64,000 bases of DNA from Nitrospira sp. (GTDB lineage: Bacteria; Nitrospirota; Nitrospiria; Nitrospirales; Nitrospiraceae): the NCBI GenBank assembly GCA_024998685.1, contig JACOEH010000021.1, forward strand, positions 1 through 64,000, given 5' to 3'. Below, piece by piece: positions 1 through 8,882 of this stretch. Under the pieces are notes generated by a model that did no database searches, was not told the DNA's origin, and was given only the letters and a program-made list of their open reading frames with translations. A program made the translations under genes and the position numbers. The stretch's first letter is position 1. Every line of letters begins with the position of its first letter.

Positions 1-1292
1 CATGTTCGCTATGCCGGCTGATGCACTACGCACTATTTGATGGTCGGCTCAGTAAAGAATGAAAAATCGCCGGTCTGGGACTACCGACGCACTCTACGCA
101 AGGGGTTGAATGATCGCTATCCAGGAACTCAATTCACATTCCACCCTCCGATCTGACCGCCAAAACCCTCAACTTCGGGGCGCCCGCGCCCATTGATGTG
201 CAGGTCAAGGGTCCCGACATGTATCTAAACTATGAATTCTCCCGCAAGTTGGCGGACAAGTTGAGCCAGGCCCCCGGCGCTACGGATGTGGTCATACAGC
301 AGACGATGACCACGCCGACCATGATGGTCGAGGGCAACCGCACGTTTGGGTTCGGGGTCAACAGGACCCTGAAGGATATGGCGGACAATCTGCTCATGAC
401 GACTGCGGGCAGTCAACAGATCGACCAAATCTATTGGCTTGACCCCAATACCGGCATGTCGTATTTGATCAACGTCTATACGCCGCAGCCGCAGATCAAC
501 AGTGTCAACAGTCTCATGACCATCCCTGTAGATGAGTCCTCAAACAATAGTTTGAAGAATGATGTGCAGCTCCTCGGTAACTTGGCCAGCCTATCAGTGA
601 AGGGAACGCCGGGCGTCGTGACCCATGGGAACATTATGCCGCTGTTCGACATCTATGTCTCCGTCGAAGACTCCGACCTTGGCGGCGTGCTGGCGGATGT
701 GGAGAAGGTTGTGCATGGCATGGAGCGCGAGAAACCGCACAGCGCCACTCTCGAAATTCATGGCCAAGCGGCACTGATGAACGATGCCTATGTCGAGCTG
801 ATCCTCGGACTTCTGACTTCAATCGTTCTTGTCTATCTGTTGATTGTCGTCAATTTCCAATCCTGGCTCGATCCTTTCATCATCATCACGGCCTTGCCCG
901 GCGCGCTGGCGGGCATCGCGTGGTCTCTGTTCCTGACTCATACGCACCTTTCGGAGCCCGCACTGACGGGCGCTATCATGACCATGGGAACCGGGACCGC
1001 CAATTCGATTCTCGTGGTGTCCTATGCGCGCGAGCGGCTCCAAGAGCACGGCGACGCGCTGCGGGCCGCGATCGAAGCCGGAAGGACTCGTTTCCGTCCG
1101 GTCCTCATGACCGCCTCGGCCATGATCATCGGGATGATCCCCATGGCGACCGGCTATTCGCAGAACGCGCCGCTGGGTCGCGCCGTCATCGGCGGCTTGC
1201 TCATAGCCACGCTCTTCACTCTGCTTTTCGTGCCTAGCGTGTATGCAGTCATCTATGAAAGACGAGCCATTCGCCGAAAGGAGAATGTATAA
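1..1292 (+). pseudogene. RND efflux pump inner-membrane permease, C-terminal part, frameshifted and cut by the window edge
   Basis: C-terminal portion of a resistance-nodulation-division (AcrB/CzcA superfamily) proton-driven permease. The long open stretch from 198 has the second periplasmic half, then membrane helices near residues 201-222, 227-247, 258-276, 303-320 and 328-352, ending in a basic tail. Upstream, frame 1 (about 31-153) reads as RND sequence (...GSVKNEKSPVWDY..., then YPGTQFTFHP) and hits TGA at 154. The homologous reading continues in frame 3 from about 150 (SDLTAKTLNFGAPAPIDV). This indicates a one-base shift at about 145-150. A second shift is likely near 20-31, because the earlier PADA-like segment is in another frame. 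The gene is therefore broken, or the assembly has indels here. The adaptor gene follows immediately (TAA then ATG), as in efflux operons. Family call is confident; substrate is unknown. Confidence 0.8.
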
Positions 1293-2492
1293 ATGGGTCT
1301 ACGGGTCAAGGCTCGGCCTGGAAAGGCCGTGGCAATCTTGGCGTTCTTGTTTTGCGGTCTGTACCTCGGCTTTCGCTACTATGATGCGAAGCAAGTCGCT
1401 GCATCGCTTCGCGTGGGGACGGTTGAGGCATCCATCCCCACCGTCGCCGTCGTCTCTCCCAAGCCGCTTCCCAGGACCGCGACCATCACGCTCCCGGGAA
1501 ATATTGAGGGATGGTATCAGGCCCCGATCTACGCGCGAGTCACGGGCTACGTAGAGATGTGGTACAAGGACTACGGAGACCTCGTGAAACAGGGTGATGT
1601 CCTGGCCGAAATCAGCACACCGGATCTGGATGCCGAATATAAACAGTCCAAAGCAGATCTGGAATCAGAGCGCGTCAAATACAAACTCGCAGAAGTGACC
1701 GCGAAACGCTGGATCGCCCTGCGCCCAAGCCATGCGGTCTCCGAGCAGTCGATTACAGTCCAGGAACAAGGCTGGAAGTCCCAGGCAGCGGTGGTCAAAG
1801 CCGCGGAACAAAAGGTCAAAAACATCGAGGCGTTCATCGGGTTTAAAAAGATCGTCGCTCCCTTCGACGGCGTGGTGATTCAGCGCAACATCAACGTCGG
1901 CGACCTGGTCAGTAAAGAGGGCGACCTCAGCACTCCCAGTGCGAAAAGTAACCTATTTACGGTGGCTGTCGTGGATAAGGTGCGGCTCTTTGTCAATGTG
2001 CCGGAGACTTCTTTCGATCTCTTCCTCAAGCCTGGCCTGACGGCGGATGTGACCGTGCCGCAATTGCCTCATCGGCATTTCAACTTCCGGTTTCTGACCG
2101 TGGCCAAGGGATTCGACGTAGGCACGCGCACCGCGACCACTGTGTTCACGATCGAGAACGAGGACCGAACGCTCTGGCCAGGCTCTTACGCCCAGGTCCT
2201 TCTCACCACCCCGGTCGATTGGCAAGCGTTCACGATGCCGTCCACTGCATTAGTGTTTCAGGAGCACGGCACACAAGTGGCTGTAGTGACGGAGGCCGAC
2301 CGAGTGCACTTGAAATCCATCGTCGTCAGCAAACTCATGGACAACGCCGTCGAGGTTGCAAGCGGACTTTCCAAAAACGACCGCATTATAAATAACCCCG
2401 GCGCCGCATTGCTCGAAGGCAAGAAGGTTCGCGTGGTAATGCCGGAACCTGGTTACGACCTCCTCAATACACATGAGCTCTCGCCATCCTGA
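1293..2492 (+). CDS. RND efflux periplasmic adaptor (membrane fusion protein)
   Basis: 399-residue HlyD/AcrA-type membrane fusion protein that would bridge the RND permease to an outer-membrane channel. It has an N-terminal membrane anchor (about residues 11-28). A biotinyl-lipoyl half-motif (GNIEGWYQAPIYARVTGYV, about 68-86) is followed by an alpha-hairpin rich in Lys, Glu and Gln, the second lipoyl half (KIVAPFDGVVIQRNINVGD), and then beta-barrel and membrane-proximal domains. The ATG comes directly after the permease stop and has an AAGGAG-type ribosome site about 10 bases upstream. No TolC-like gene follows. The next 140 bases hold only a 15-codon reading frame and then the opposite-strand helicase gene, so any outer-membrane partner must be encoded elsewhere. 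Since the permease gene is frameshifted, this adaptor may be an orphan. Confidence 0.88.
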   Translation: MGLRVKARPGKAVAILAFLFCGLYLGFRYYDAKQVAASLRVGTVEASIPTVAVVSPKPLPRTATITLPGNIEGWYQAPIYARVTGYVEMWYKDYGDLVKQGDVLAEISTPDLDAEYKQSKADLESERVKYKLAEVTAKRWIALRPSHAVSEQSITVQEQGWKSQAAVVKAAEQKVKNIEAFIGFKKIVAPFDGVVIQRNINVGDLVSKEGDLSTPSAKSNLFTVAVVDKVRLFVNVPETSFDLFLKPGLTADVTVPQLPHRHFNFRFLTVAKGFDVGTRTATTVFTIENEDRTLWPGSYAQVLLTTPVDWQAFTMPSTALVFQEHGTQVAVVTEADRVHLKSIVVSKLMDNAVEVASGLSKNDRIINNPGAALLEGKKVRVVMPEPGYDLLNTHELSPS

Positions 2493-2633
2493 GGGGTGCA
2501 TGTTCATGTTTTTGAGACGGAGTCCAGAGTTCTCCATTGGAGGGGCGATGTAGGCCAGAATGCGTTAACCGTTGTCGTTTCAATGAGTTGAGACTGCAGG
2601 ACTATTTGTCACGGATCCTTGTGCAGGTGGTGA

Positions 2634-4193
2634 TCACCGTTTTCCATCATAGCCTCGCTCTTTCCAGCGTTCCAGTAATTGAATGCGTTTCCTCAGTTGC
2701 TCGGCTGTCGCCTGATCGACACGGCTCCCGGTGCGCGCGATCAATTCCGCATTAAGCCTCCGATGATCGATTCCACTCGTTCGTGCCACGCCGGCAACCA
2801 GCAGCCGGTGAAGATCCCGCAAGTCTTGCTTCTGTTCATGGAGGGAGACGGCCGGTTCGGCAACGCCGACCGCGTCGCTCTCCCCTCGCGTCTCGTCTTC
2901 GCCGATGAGGCTGTCCATCCTGGCCACAGCCATCAACGGCATGTATTCATTGGCCGAGACCGTGACGCGGCCGAACAGATCTCGCTGCCCCACCGGCATG
3001 ATATCTTCCAACACATGATCGCGCTCCGCCTTGATTTGCTTGGCATAATGCACCAGAACCGGATCTTTCGGCAGGTACAGCCATGCCCGTTGCGGTTTAG
3101 GCAAACCATCTTGCATTCGAACGAACCGGCCGACGACTTGCCGGAAGTACATTTCCGTAATCACGTTCGTCCCATAGACACCGACACGGAGTCGCGGAAT
3201 ATCTACGCCCTCGCTCACCATGTTGACCGCCGCCAGCCACTGCTGCTTTTTATGATCGGCGAACTCTTCGATCGTGCGCGACGCCGCGGGATCGTCCGAT
3301 ACGGCAACGGCGGCCTTCGTGCCGACAATACGGCCGACGAGGTCTGCGACCCACCGCGCATGCTCCTGATCCATGCACACGATCAATCCACCGGCATCCG
3401 GTTGTTCCTGCGTCCGAAGGCGGGTTAATTGAGCATGAGCATCGGTAATCACCGGCCCCAGCCAGGTTTCCTGAAGCAATGCCGTCTTCAGCCGTTCGCG
3501 CTGCCGATTGAATTTCAGTCCATCCTCAAATGTCGCCTGATGCTCGCGGCCATCGGACAACCAGCTGAGTTCGCCTTCGTAACTCGGGAAGACGATCGGC
3601 CGGCAGACGCTGTCGCGGATCGCGTCGGTATACCCGTAGGCGAAATCCGCCCGGCTTTCTCCATTTTCATATCGAATAAACGGGATCGGATTGTTATCTG
3701 AACGAAACGGCGTGCCGGAGAGAATCAATCGAAACACCGCAGGATCGAACGCTGAGCGCAGCGCCTTCCCCCAGTTCTTACCGTCGCCGGCGTGGTGGAG
3801 CTCGTCGAAGATGAGCAACGTCTTCTTGCTCTTGCACACCCACTGAAAGCTCGCCGGAGCCAGACAGACTTGCTGATAGGTCACCACGGCGCCGTGATAG
3901 TCCGGTGCTTCTGCCGCCTGTTCATTGGTCAAAGTCGGATCAAGCTGTAACCCGATCTTCCCCGCGGCATCCGACCATTGCGTGCGGAGATGATTCGTCG
4001 GGCAGACGACCAGCACCCGGGCCGCAGCCTGTTTCGTCATAAACTCGTGCGCGACGCGCAGCGCAAAGCGCGTCTTTCCCGCGGCAGGAGTGGCCATCGC
4101 CAGAAAGTCTTTGGTCTGATGGGTACGGACAGCCGACAGAGCTCGCTGCTGCCAGTCACGAAGGGGCGCGGTCCAGACAGGCAATCGCTTCAT
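2634..4193 (-). CDS. DEAD/DEAH-box SF2 helicase (type III restriction Res-like)
   Basis: 519-residue superfamily 2 helicase. Visible motifs in order are Walker A-like AAGKT (37-41), Walker B DELHH (130-134, in the DExH position), motif III-like SGT (159-161), motif V EGVDIP (about 329-333) and motif VI QVVGRFVR (352-359). Both RecA-like domains are complete. The rest resembles stand-alone ResIII-type helicases, with no recognisable nuclease or methylase domain. It starts 41 bases after the end of top6A on the same strand, so it is probably the third gene of a top6B-top6A-helicase transcription unit. That suggests a role in DNA metabolism alongside topoisomerase VI (inference). No methyltransferase lies nearby, which argues against a restriction system. 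Confidence 0.85.
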   Translation of the reverse strand: MKRLPVWTAPLRDWQQRALSAVRTHQTKDFLAMATPAAGKTRFALRVAHEFMTKQAAARVLVVCPTNHLRTQWSDAAGKIGLQLDPTLTNEQAAEAPDYHGAVVTYQQVCLAPASFQWVCKSKKTLLIFDELHHAGDGKNWGKALRSAFDPAVFRLILSGTPFRSDNNPIPFIRYENGESRADFAYGYTDAIRDSVCRPIVFPSYEGELSWLSDGREHQATFEDGLKFNRQRERLKTALLQETWLGPVITDAHAQLTRLRTQEQPDAGGLIVCMDQEHARWVADLVGRIVGTKAAVAVSDDPAASRTIEEFADHKKQQWLAAVNMVSEGVDIPRLRVGVYGTNVITEMYFRQVVGRFVRMQDGLPKPQRAWLYLPKDPVLVHYAKQIKAERDHVLEDIMPVGQRDLFGRVTVSANEYMPLMAVARMDSLIGEDETRGESDAVGVAEPAVSLHEQKQDLRDLHRLLVAGVARTSGIDHRRLNAELIARTGSRVDQATAEQLRKRIQLLERWKERGYDGKR

Positions 4194-4233
4194 GGCCGGT
4201 GCATGATTACCGGTTCTCGGAAGGGAAGGGAGA

Positions 4234-5337
4234 CTAGTCCAGCCAATCCCGTTCCTGAAGTTTCTTCGGCAGATATTTCTTGGTGAGATACTGGAAGTCT
4301 TTATTGGCCAACGCGTCGAGTTCGTACTTCAATCCGCTCGTCAACATCCGCTTGATCTCCGCCTGCCAGGCCGGCTTCTGAAACCACTGGTAGTTCATCA
4401 ACTCTTTCGCGCGGGCGATGTCCTTTTCATTGAGCTTGATCCCGACATTTCGCGGCAGCTCGTACTGCTCCGGATCGGCGCTCGATAAGCCCATGAACTT
4501 GGCCTTCGGAATCGCCATCCGCTGGCTTTCAAAGGCGAGATTGATCGAGCCCTGTTTGATGACGGAATAGATGTAGTATCCCCATGGATCGTTGTCGACC
4601 AGGACATAAACCGGCAGCCGATGCTCCTCATGAAGCCGTCTCGCCAAACGCCTGACGCCACGCGGGGGCTGACCATTTCCAGTCAGGAGGATGCAGTTAT
4701 AACGCCGCCAAAACTTGTCCTCCGACAGCCGGTTCCACTGTGTGCCCTTTTCCACGAGCAATACAAAATCCGCCGTGCAGCGACGGATCTCCAGATACTC
4801 CGGCTCCACGATCGACGGCACGGAGTAGCCGCCTTTCCCCAACTTCGAACAGTCGACGCGATCGCCGTCATCGCCGAAGACCACCGGCCCGACGATGCTG
4901 CCGCTGTTCTCGGCACGCACATGCAGCTCCTCCCGAAGCGCGGCAAGGGAGACTTCCAAATCTTCGATCACCGGATCGGACTCATCCTGCGTATCGAAGG
5001 TATTCTCGTGCGAATCTTTGATCGTATGTTTCGTGCGGTAGTAAATTTCCCGAAGCGAAGTCGTGAGATCAGCCCGCTGCAATTCAGAGAGGGCATCGGC
5101 CACCAGCACCGTCTGCATGAATTTCTTCGCCATGCCGACATTGAAAAACGACCGCTCTTGTTTCTTGCTTCCCATCTCGATCAGGCCCTTCCGTTCGTTG
5201 AAGGACACATTCGAGAGAGCCCGGATCGGAATTTGAAACGTCGGGTCTTTTGATCGCTCAGCCGATTGGACCACAATATCCGCCAGGCCGATCAACTTCT
5301 TTTCAACGGCAGTCGCTTGTTTCTGTTTCGTCGCCAT
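4234..5337 (-). CDS. top6A: DNA topoisomerase VI subunit A (Spo11-like)
   Basis: 367-residue catalytic subunit of the type IIB topoisomerase, which makes transient double-strand breaks through a tyrosine on a winged-helix (CAP-like) domain. The active-site region REIYYRTKH carries the tandem tyrosines 99-100. The TOPRIM metal site is seen as Glu197 (LLVEKG) and the acidic motif VDNDPWGYY (Asp248, Asp250). Length is normal for archaeal Top6A. The start ATG lies 4 bases after the top6B stop, so the two subunits are translationally adjacent, B before A. Topoisomerase VI is typical of archaea and plants and only patchily present in bacteria, so this is notable. The gene is intact with all key residues. 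Confidence 0.95.
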   Translation of the reverse strand: MATKQKQATAVEKKLIGLADIVVQSAERSKDPTFQIPIRALSNVSFNERKGLIEMGSKKQERSFFNVGMAKKFMQTVLVADALSELQRADLTTSLREIYYRTKHTIKDSHENTFDTQDESDPVIEDLEVSLAALREELHVRAENSGSIVGPVVFGDDGDRVDCSKLGKGGYSVPSIVEPEYLEIRRCTADFVLLVEKGTQWNRLSEDKFWRRYNCILLTGNGQPPRGVRRLARRLHEEHRLPVYVLVDNDPWGYYIYSVIKQGSINLAFESQRMAIPKAKFMGLSSADPEQYELPRNVGIKLNEKDIARAKELMNYQWFQKPAWQAEIKRMLTSGLKYELDALANKDFQYLTKKYLPKKLQERDWLD

Positions 5338-5341
5338 GGTG

Positions 5342-7432
5342 CTATTTCTTTCCTCGTGGCTTTGAAACGCGAGTGGGTTTATTAGGTCTGTCTCGTCTAT
5401 CTTGTCTGTCTGGTGCCTCGAAGAGCGCTATCTGACTAGGTTTCGCTTTTGCTCCCTTCGGCGACTTTTTCTCGCGGCTCTCCCCGGCGGTTTTCTCTTT
5501 CGAAACCGGCTCATCAACTGACGGTGTGTCACCAAGCGAATCCGGCTCCGCCGTGGGCGCCATTGTCGCCTGATCGGCTTCGACCTGAGTGGCCAATGCC
5601 GTCTCGCCCTCGACTCCCTCCGCTGTGACGATGATGGAGTGAGGCAGCCCTTCAGGTCCTGCGCCGGTCTTGCCCAGCGTCTCGTCGGTCTTCGCACCAC
5701 CCGTCCGCGAGCTCGCAATTTTCTGAAGCTGCTCTTTCAACTTTTCTTTCGGCAGCTTGCCGCCCTTGAGCCGGTTGCACGCATCGACGACTTCTTCAAT
5801 GTACAGTTCGAAGATATTCCGTCGCCGATATTCACTCGCGGCTCGTTCGCGCCGACGAATAAAAAGACCCAACCGCCTGCCGCACTCGCGAAGCGCCAGG
5901 GTGATTTCCTTTTGGATCTCATCATAATCGGCGATCGCCTCTTTGGATTCACTCGTAAACGGCACCCACACCGACGCCATATGGACAAAGATCACCATCG
6001 GGCCACCCGGCAGCGCCCCGCGCGATTGGGTCAAGCCGTAGTTCTTCCAGGTTGTACTCAAGACGGCTTTGAACGTCGAACAGGCCGATTGTTGGTACAG
6101 TAACGGTACTCGATTCGCGTAACGGATCACGCGCGCGAGCTCCGAGTCTTCTTCTTCATATTCGCCTTCGGCCTTCGGCATGGCCGGCTGCTGCGGTTTA
6201 TTCTGATCCTGAGGTCTATTCCCGTAGGCGAGCCCGGCCTCGATGATGAACGGATTGCCGCGATAGACCGCCGGTGGACGGCTGACCGCCGTGTAGAATT
6301 CGCCTTTGATTTGCTTATAGAGCCCTGAGAGGATCGCCTTCTCGCCGATCGGTGAAATGCAGTTGGTCGGAGGCGCCATGATCTTTGTTTCTTGTAATGT
6401 CTTATACAGTGTCTCCGCCACCGGCCCCTTCAGATCGCGGGGTTTTGCGTCAGGCGAGACCTTCGCCGCTTTGCAGATTTCATCGGCCATCTGAGGGGAC
6501 ACTCGGCAAAAATCGGCGGCGAGGAAGCCGGAGAGCTGGTGGCTCTTCGTATCCTGCAACATCTTGAGCAGCATGCCGAACTCGATGCCGTACGGATGGG
6601 GCTTGATCTCACGCGGTTGCGGCGGCAGCTCATGATACGTCCTGGGATACTCTTTCGTCTCACCTTCCGGCGTCTGGTAGATCAGTTCCACGTGAGGATT
6701 CGCGATCGACGTCTGCTCCAACCATTCATCGACCGAAGCGCGGCCCTTCTGATACTTCCCTTCGACTTCCAGCGTGACTCGGGTCCCACGCGGCTGCTCC
6801 CAGTCGATCTGTTTGTTCTCGTGGACCAGCGGCTCGTTCTTTTTTGTATCGATCTGCACTTCGAAGAAATGCGCCGCGGCTTTGGGGCCGATACGGGAAA
6901 TAATCTTGACCGGCTTGCCGGTGGTCAGTTGTCCGTACATTCCGGCGGCAGAGATGCCGATCCCTTGTTGTCCCCGACTCATCCGCAATCGATGGAATTT
7001 GGACCCGTAGAGCAGCTTCGCGAAGATCCTGGGAATCTGCTGACGGACGATGCCGGGTCCGTTATCGGTCACCGTGACGCGAAACCTGGTTGCCTGGCTG
7101 GGCGCAACCGGCTCGCCGTTCGGCACCACTTCAAGCCTCACCGTCACATCGGGAAGGATCCCGGCCTCCTCGCACGCGTCGAGCGCGTTATCCACCGCTT
7201 CTTTGACGCAGGTCAGCAACGCCTTGCGGGGATTGTCGAAGCCGAGCAGGTGCCGGTTCTTCGTAAAAAACTCCGAGACGGAGATTTCCCGCTGACGCGC
7301 CCCCATCTCGACCGCAGTGACGCGTTCCGCCGGCTTGGCGGCGGCTTTCTTGGTAGCGGCTGGTTCAGGATTTGCTCGCGGAGCGGAAGATTTCGATTCA
7401 GTCTCTGACGCGGATTCTTTCTTTTTTGCCAT
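5342..7432 (-). CDS. top6B: DNA topoisomerase VI subunit B (GHKL ATPase)
   Basis: 696-residue ATPase subunit that dimerises on ATP binding and drives strand passage with Top6A. The Bergerat-fold ATP site is clear: N-box EAVDNALDA (78-86), G1 DNGPGI (123-128) and G2 GQQGIGIS (154-161). H2TH and transducer regions follow. It is longer than many archaeal homologues, with a low-complexity Lys/Ala/Ser N-terminal leader (about 1-45) and a charged C-terminal tail (about 580-696) rich in Lys, Glu, Pro and Arg. The end of the tail is encoded across a dispersed DNA repeat (5385-5402, giving a DRQDRRDR-like stretch), so part of the tail may derive from that repeat. It is the first gene of the top6B-top6A-helicase unit. 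Confidence 0.95.
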   Translation of the reverse strand: MAKKKESASETESKSSAPRANPEPAATKKAAAKPAERVTAVEMGARQREISVSEFFTKNRHLLGFDNPRKALLTCVKEAVDNALDACEEAGILPDVTVRLEVVPNGEPVAPSQATRFRVTVTDNGPGIVRQQIPRIFAKLLYGSKFHRLRMSRGQQGIGISAAGMYGQLTTGKPVKIISRIGPKAAAHFFEVQIDTKKNEPLVHENKQIDWEQPRGTRVTLEVEGKYQKGRASVDEWLEQTSIANPHVELIYQTPEGETKEYPRTYHELPPQPREIKPHPYGIEFGMLLKMLQDTKSHQLSGFLAADFCRVSPQMADEICKAAKVSPDAKPRDLKGPVAETLYKTLQETKIMAPPTNCISPIGEKAILSGLYKQIKGEFYTAVSRPPAVYRGNPFIIEAGLAYGNRPQDQNKPQQPAMPKAEGEYEEEDSELARVIRYANRVPLLYQQSACSTFKAVLSTTWKNYGLTQSRGALPGGPMVIFVHMASVWVPFTSESKEAIADYDEIQKEITLALRECGRRLGLFIRRRERAASEYRRRNIFELYIEEVVDACNRLKGGKLPKEKLKEQLQKIASSRTGGAKTDETLGKTGAGPEGLPHSIIVTAEGVEGETALATQVEADQATMAPTAEPDSLGDTPSVDEPVSKEKTAGESREKKSPKGAKAKPSQIALFEAPDRQDRRDRPNKPTRVSKPRGKK
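5385..5402 (+). repeat. Dispersed 18-base repeat, copy 1, inside top6B
   Basis: GGTCTGTCTCGTCTATCT, followed by a further TGTCTGTCTGG. The same 18 bases occur exactly, on the opposite strand, at 16211-16228 between prfB and lysS. Both copies sit in a context of GTCTGTC/GTCTATC units. Here the repeat is inside the coding sequence of the top6B C-terminal tail. Confidence 0.75.
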
Positions 7433-7859
7433 TCACCCTCTCATGAACAAACGTTCACTGTTGGTACCATAAAACTTTCACGGAAACAATGGGAACCGGA
7501 AAAGGTTCTCGAAGCGGCGTGATGGAAGGATGAGTAAGGGTGGGAGGAGCACGCACCTAACCGAGGACGATTAGGTACGGCGGAGATCTTGGGAGGACTT
7601 TAGGCTTCCCAGTACAAGCTGGGCTTGCACACCATCCTCACGCTCGATCCCCTGATGAACCATATTCCCTCGGGGCGTTAACTCCTCCCACTTGTGTACG
7701 ATAGGCTTCAATGATGAAGCAGTCAAGAAAACTAATATGTCGCTTGTCATTCGAGCAACTGCGAGCAACTGATGGGTGACGAAAACATGAGGGCATCCTC
7801 TTGACGTTTGAAATCATAACGTGCAGGGTGCTCTCTCTTCAATTTTTGAAAGATGGGCG
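7433..7859. other. Intergenic region upstream of top6B, with a hairpin
   Basis: About 430 bases between the divergent top6B and the split-barrel protein gene; it should hold both promoters, but no convincing -35/-10 pair was seen. A perfect 6-base inverted repeat (ACCTAA at 7555-7560, TTAGGT at 7571-7576) is flanked on both sides by GGGAGGA (about 7542 and 7590). A direct repeat GAGCAACT occurs twice near 7754-7770. A minus-strand 65-codon frame (7571-7768) has no recognisable motif or ribosome site and is not called. Confidence 0.4.
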
Positions 7860-8378
7860 ATGGCTCACGCATTGACGGGTCAGGACGTACAACAGGCATG
7901 GTCGGCACTGGTGCAGGAAGTCCGAACCGCCGTGCTGCTCACGATGCGAAATGGGCGTCCGTTTGGATCGCATGTGCCCTATGTGTTCGGAGCTGATTGG
8001 ACGCGAATTTATCTCCATCTCAGCCGGCTGGCGCTCCATACGCAGCATCTGCTGGCGGATCCTCACGTGTCGCTGTTCATCGCCGAACCGGATGGACCGG
8101 AGAAAAATCCCCTCGCTTTAAGAAGGATCAATCTTCAGGGCCAAGCGGCACAGCTTTCACCCGATGCACCGTCGTATGTGGAACTCAAGGAGCGATACCT
8201 GTCTCGGTTTCCCCAAGCCGAGATGATGTTCGGCTTCGGTGATTTTGCTCTCTGGGAATTGCGACTCGATGACGCGCATTTTATACTGGGCTTCGGTCAA
8301 GCCTTTGTGTCCACCGCCGTCAATCCAGCCAGATGGGTGCATCAAAAAGTGGACCGACGCTCTCCGAGGAAAGACTGA
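7860..8378 (+). CDS. Pyridoxamine 5'-phosphate oxidase / HugZ-type FMN split-barrel protein
   Basis: 172 residues with the N-terminal pattern of the FMN-binding split-barrel superfamily. A strand reads TAVLLTMRNGRPFGSHVPYV, then WTRIYLHLSRLALHTQHL and ADPHVSLFIAEPD, typical of the HugZ-like branch of pyridoxamine-phosphate-oxidase-related proteins. It ends with the FGDFALWELRLDDAHFILGFG motif seen in that branch. Known members bind FMN or heme and reduce or degrade small cofactors; which applies here cannot be read. The ATG at 7860 was chosen because an upstream GTG (7821) would add residues outside the domain; no strong ribosome site is present at either. The gene stands alone between divergent top6B and the protease locus. 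Confidence 0.75.
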   Translation: MAHALTGQDVQQAWSALVQEVRTAVLLTMRNGRPFGSHVPYVFGADWTRIYLHLSRLALHTQHLLADPHVSLFIAEPDGPEKNPLALRRINLQGQAAQLSPDAPSYVELKERYLSRFPQAEMMFGFGDFALWELRLDDAHFILGFGQAFVSTAVNPARWVHQKVDRRSPRKD

Positions 8379-8390
8379 TCGTCGGAGAGC
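8359..8390 (+). terminator. Stem-loop across the stop codon of the split-barrel gene
   Basis: Perfect 9-base inverted repeat GCTCTCCGA (8359-8367) / TCGGAGAGC (8382-8390), with a 14-base loop containing the TGA stop. A second small inverted repeat (AGAGCAA/TTGCTCT) overlaps its right arm. No T-run follows, so it is an imperfect intrinsic terminator or an mRNA 3' stabiliser. Confidence 0.35.
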
Positions 8391-8492
8391 AACATTGCTC
8401 TAAAATACACGAGCCGGCTCGCCCGCCTCGTCGAACGCACAAGAAATCCAGTAGAGATGTAGCGCACGCCGCCGGTTTCAGGGAGAGAAGCG

Positions 8493-8882
8493 ATGATTGA
8501 TTCGCCCGCTCTATCTCATCGGATGACCCAACTTCTCACGAGCATGATGTGTGTGTCGGCTCTATGGTTCTCTACATCCTGTGACGCAAAAAACCAGAAT
8601 GGGACAACGACACATACCTTTGAACCCACTATGAAATCCATCGCACCACGAGTCATTCCCTATGAAATCTTGATTAAGTTCAAGGAAGGGATTTCGCAAG
8701 AGAGGATCGCGTCCATCCTGAAGGATAACCGGATCGACATTGTCGCTGAAATCCAGCGTGGACGCCTCTATCATGCCAGGATTTTGGACGATCGGTCGGT
8801 TGAATCCGCGATCGCTCAACTGACGTCATATCAGGAGGTCGAGTATGCAGAGCCCAATTATCGGTACGAAACGCAGAAGTAG
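8493..8882 (+). CDS. Stand-alone subtilase propeptide-like protein (putative protease inhibitor/chaperone)
   Basis: 129 residues. An N-terminal hydrophobic export segment ends near Cys29 (WFSTSCDAK, a weak lipobox). The rest is a single inhibitor-I9/fervidolysin-type propeptide domain: VIPYEILIKFKEGISQERIASIL, then the closing motif VEYAEPNYRYE. The same pattern (GEMIVKFRDE ... VEYAEPNYLYW) is the propeptide of the protease encoded next. There is no catalytic domain. The gene overlaps the protease gene by 38 bases, and the codons for its QEVEYA segment supply the AGGAGG ribosome site of the protease. A role as a trans-acting folding helper or inhibitor of that protease is inferred; free-standing I9 inhibitors are known elsewhere. 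Confidence 0.75.
   Translation: MIDSPALSHRMTQLLTSMMCVSALWFSTSCDAKNQNGTTTHTFEPTMKSIAPRVIPYEILIKFKEGISQERIASILKDNRIDIVAEIQRGRLYHARILDDRSVESAIAQLTSYQEVEYAEPNYRYETQK

Noticed and set aside
2634-4193. Type III restriction system suggested by the Res-like helicase
   Set aside because: No methyltransferase (mod) gene nearby and no nuclease domain in the protein.
7571-7768. 65-codon minus-strand frame upstream of top6B
   Set aside because: No motif, no clear ribosome site, and it overlaps a hairpin; probably chance.
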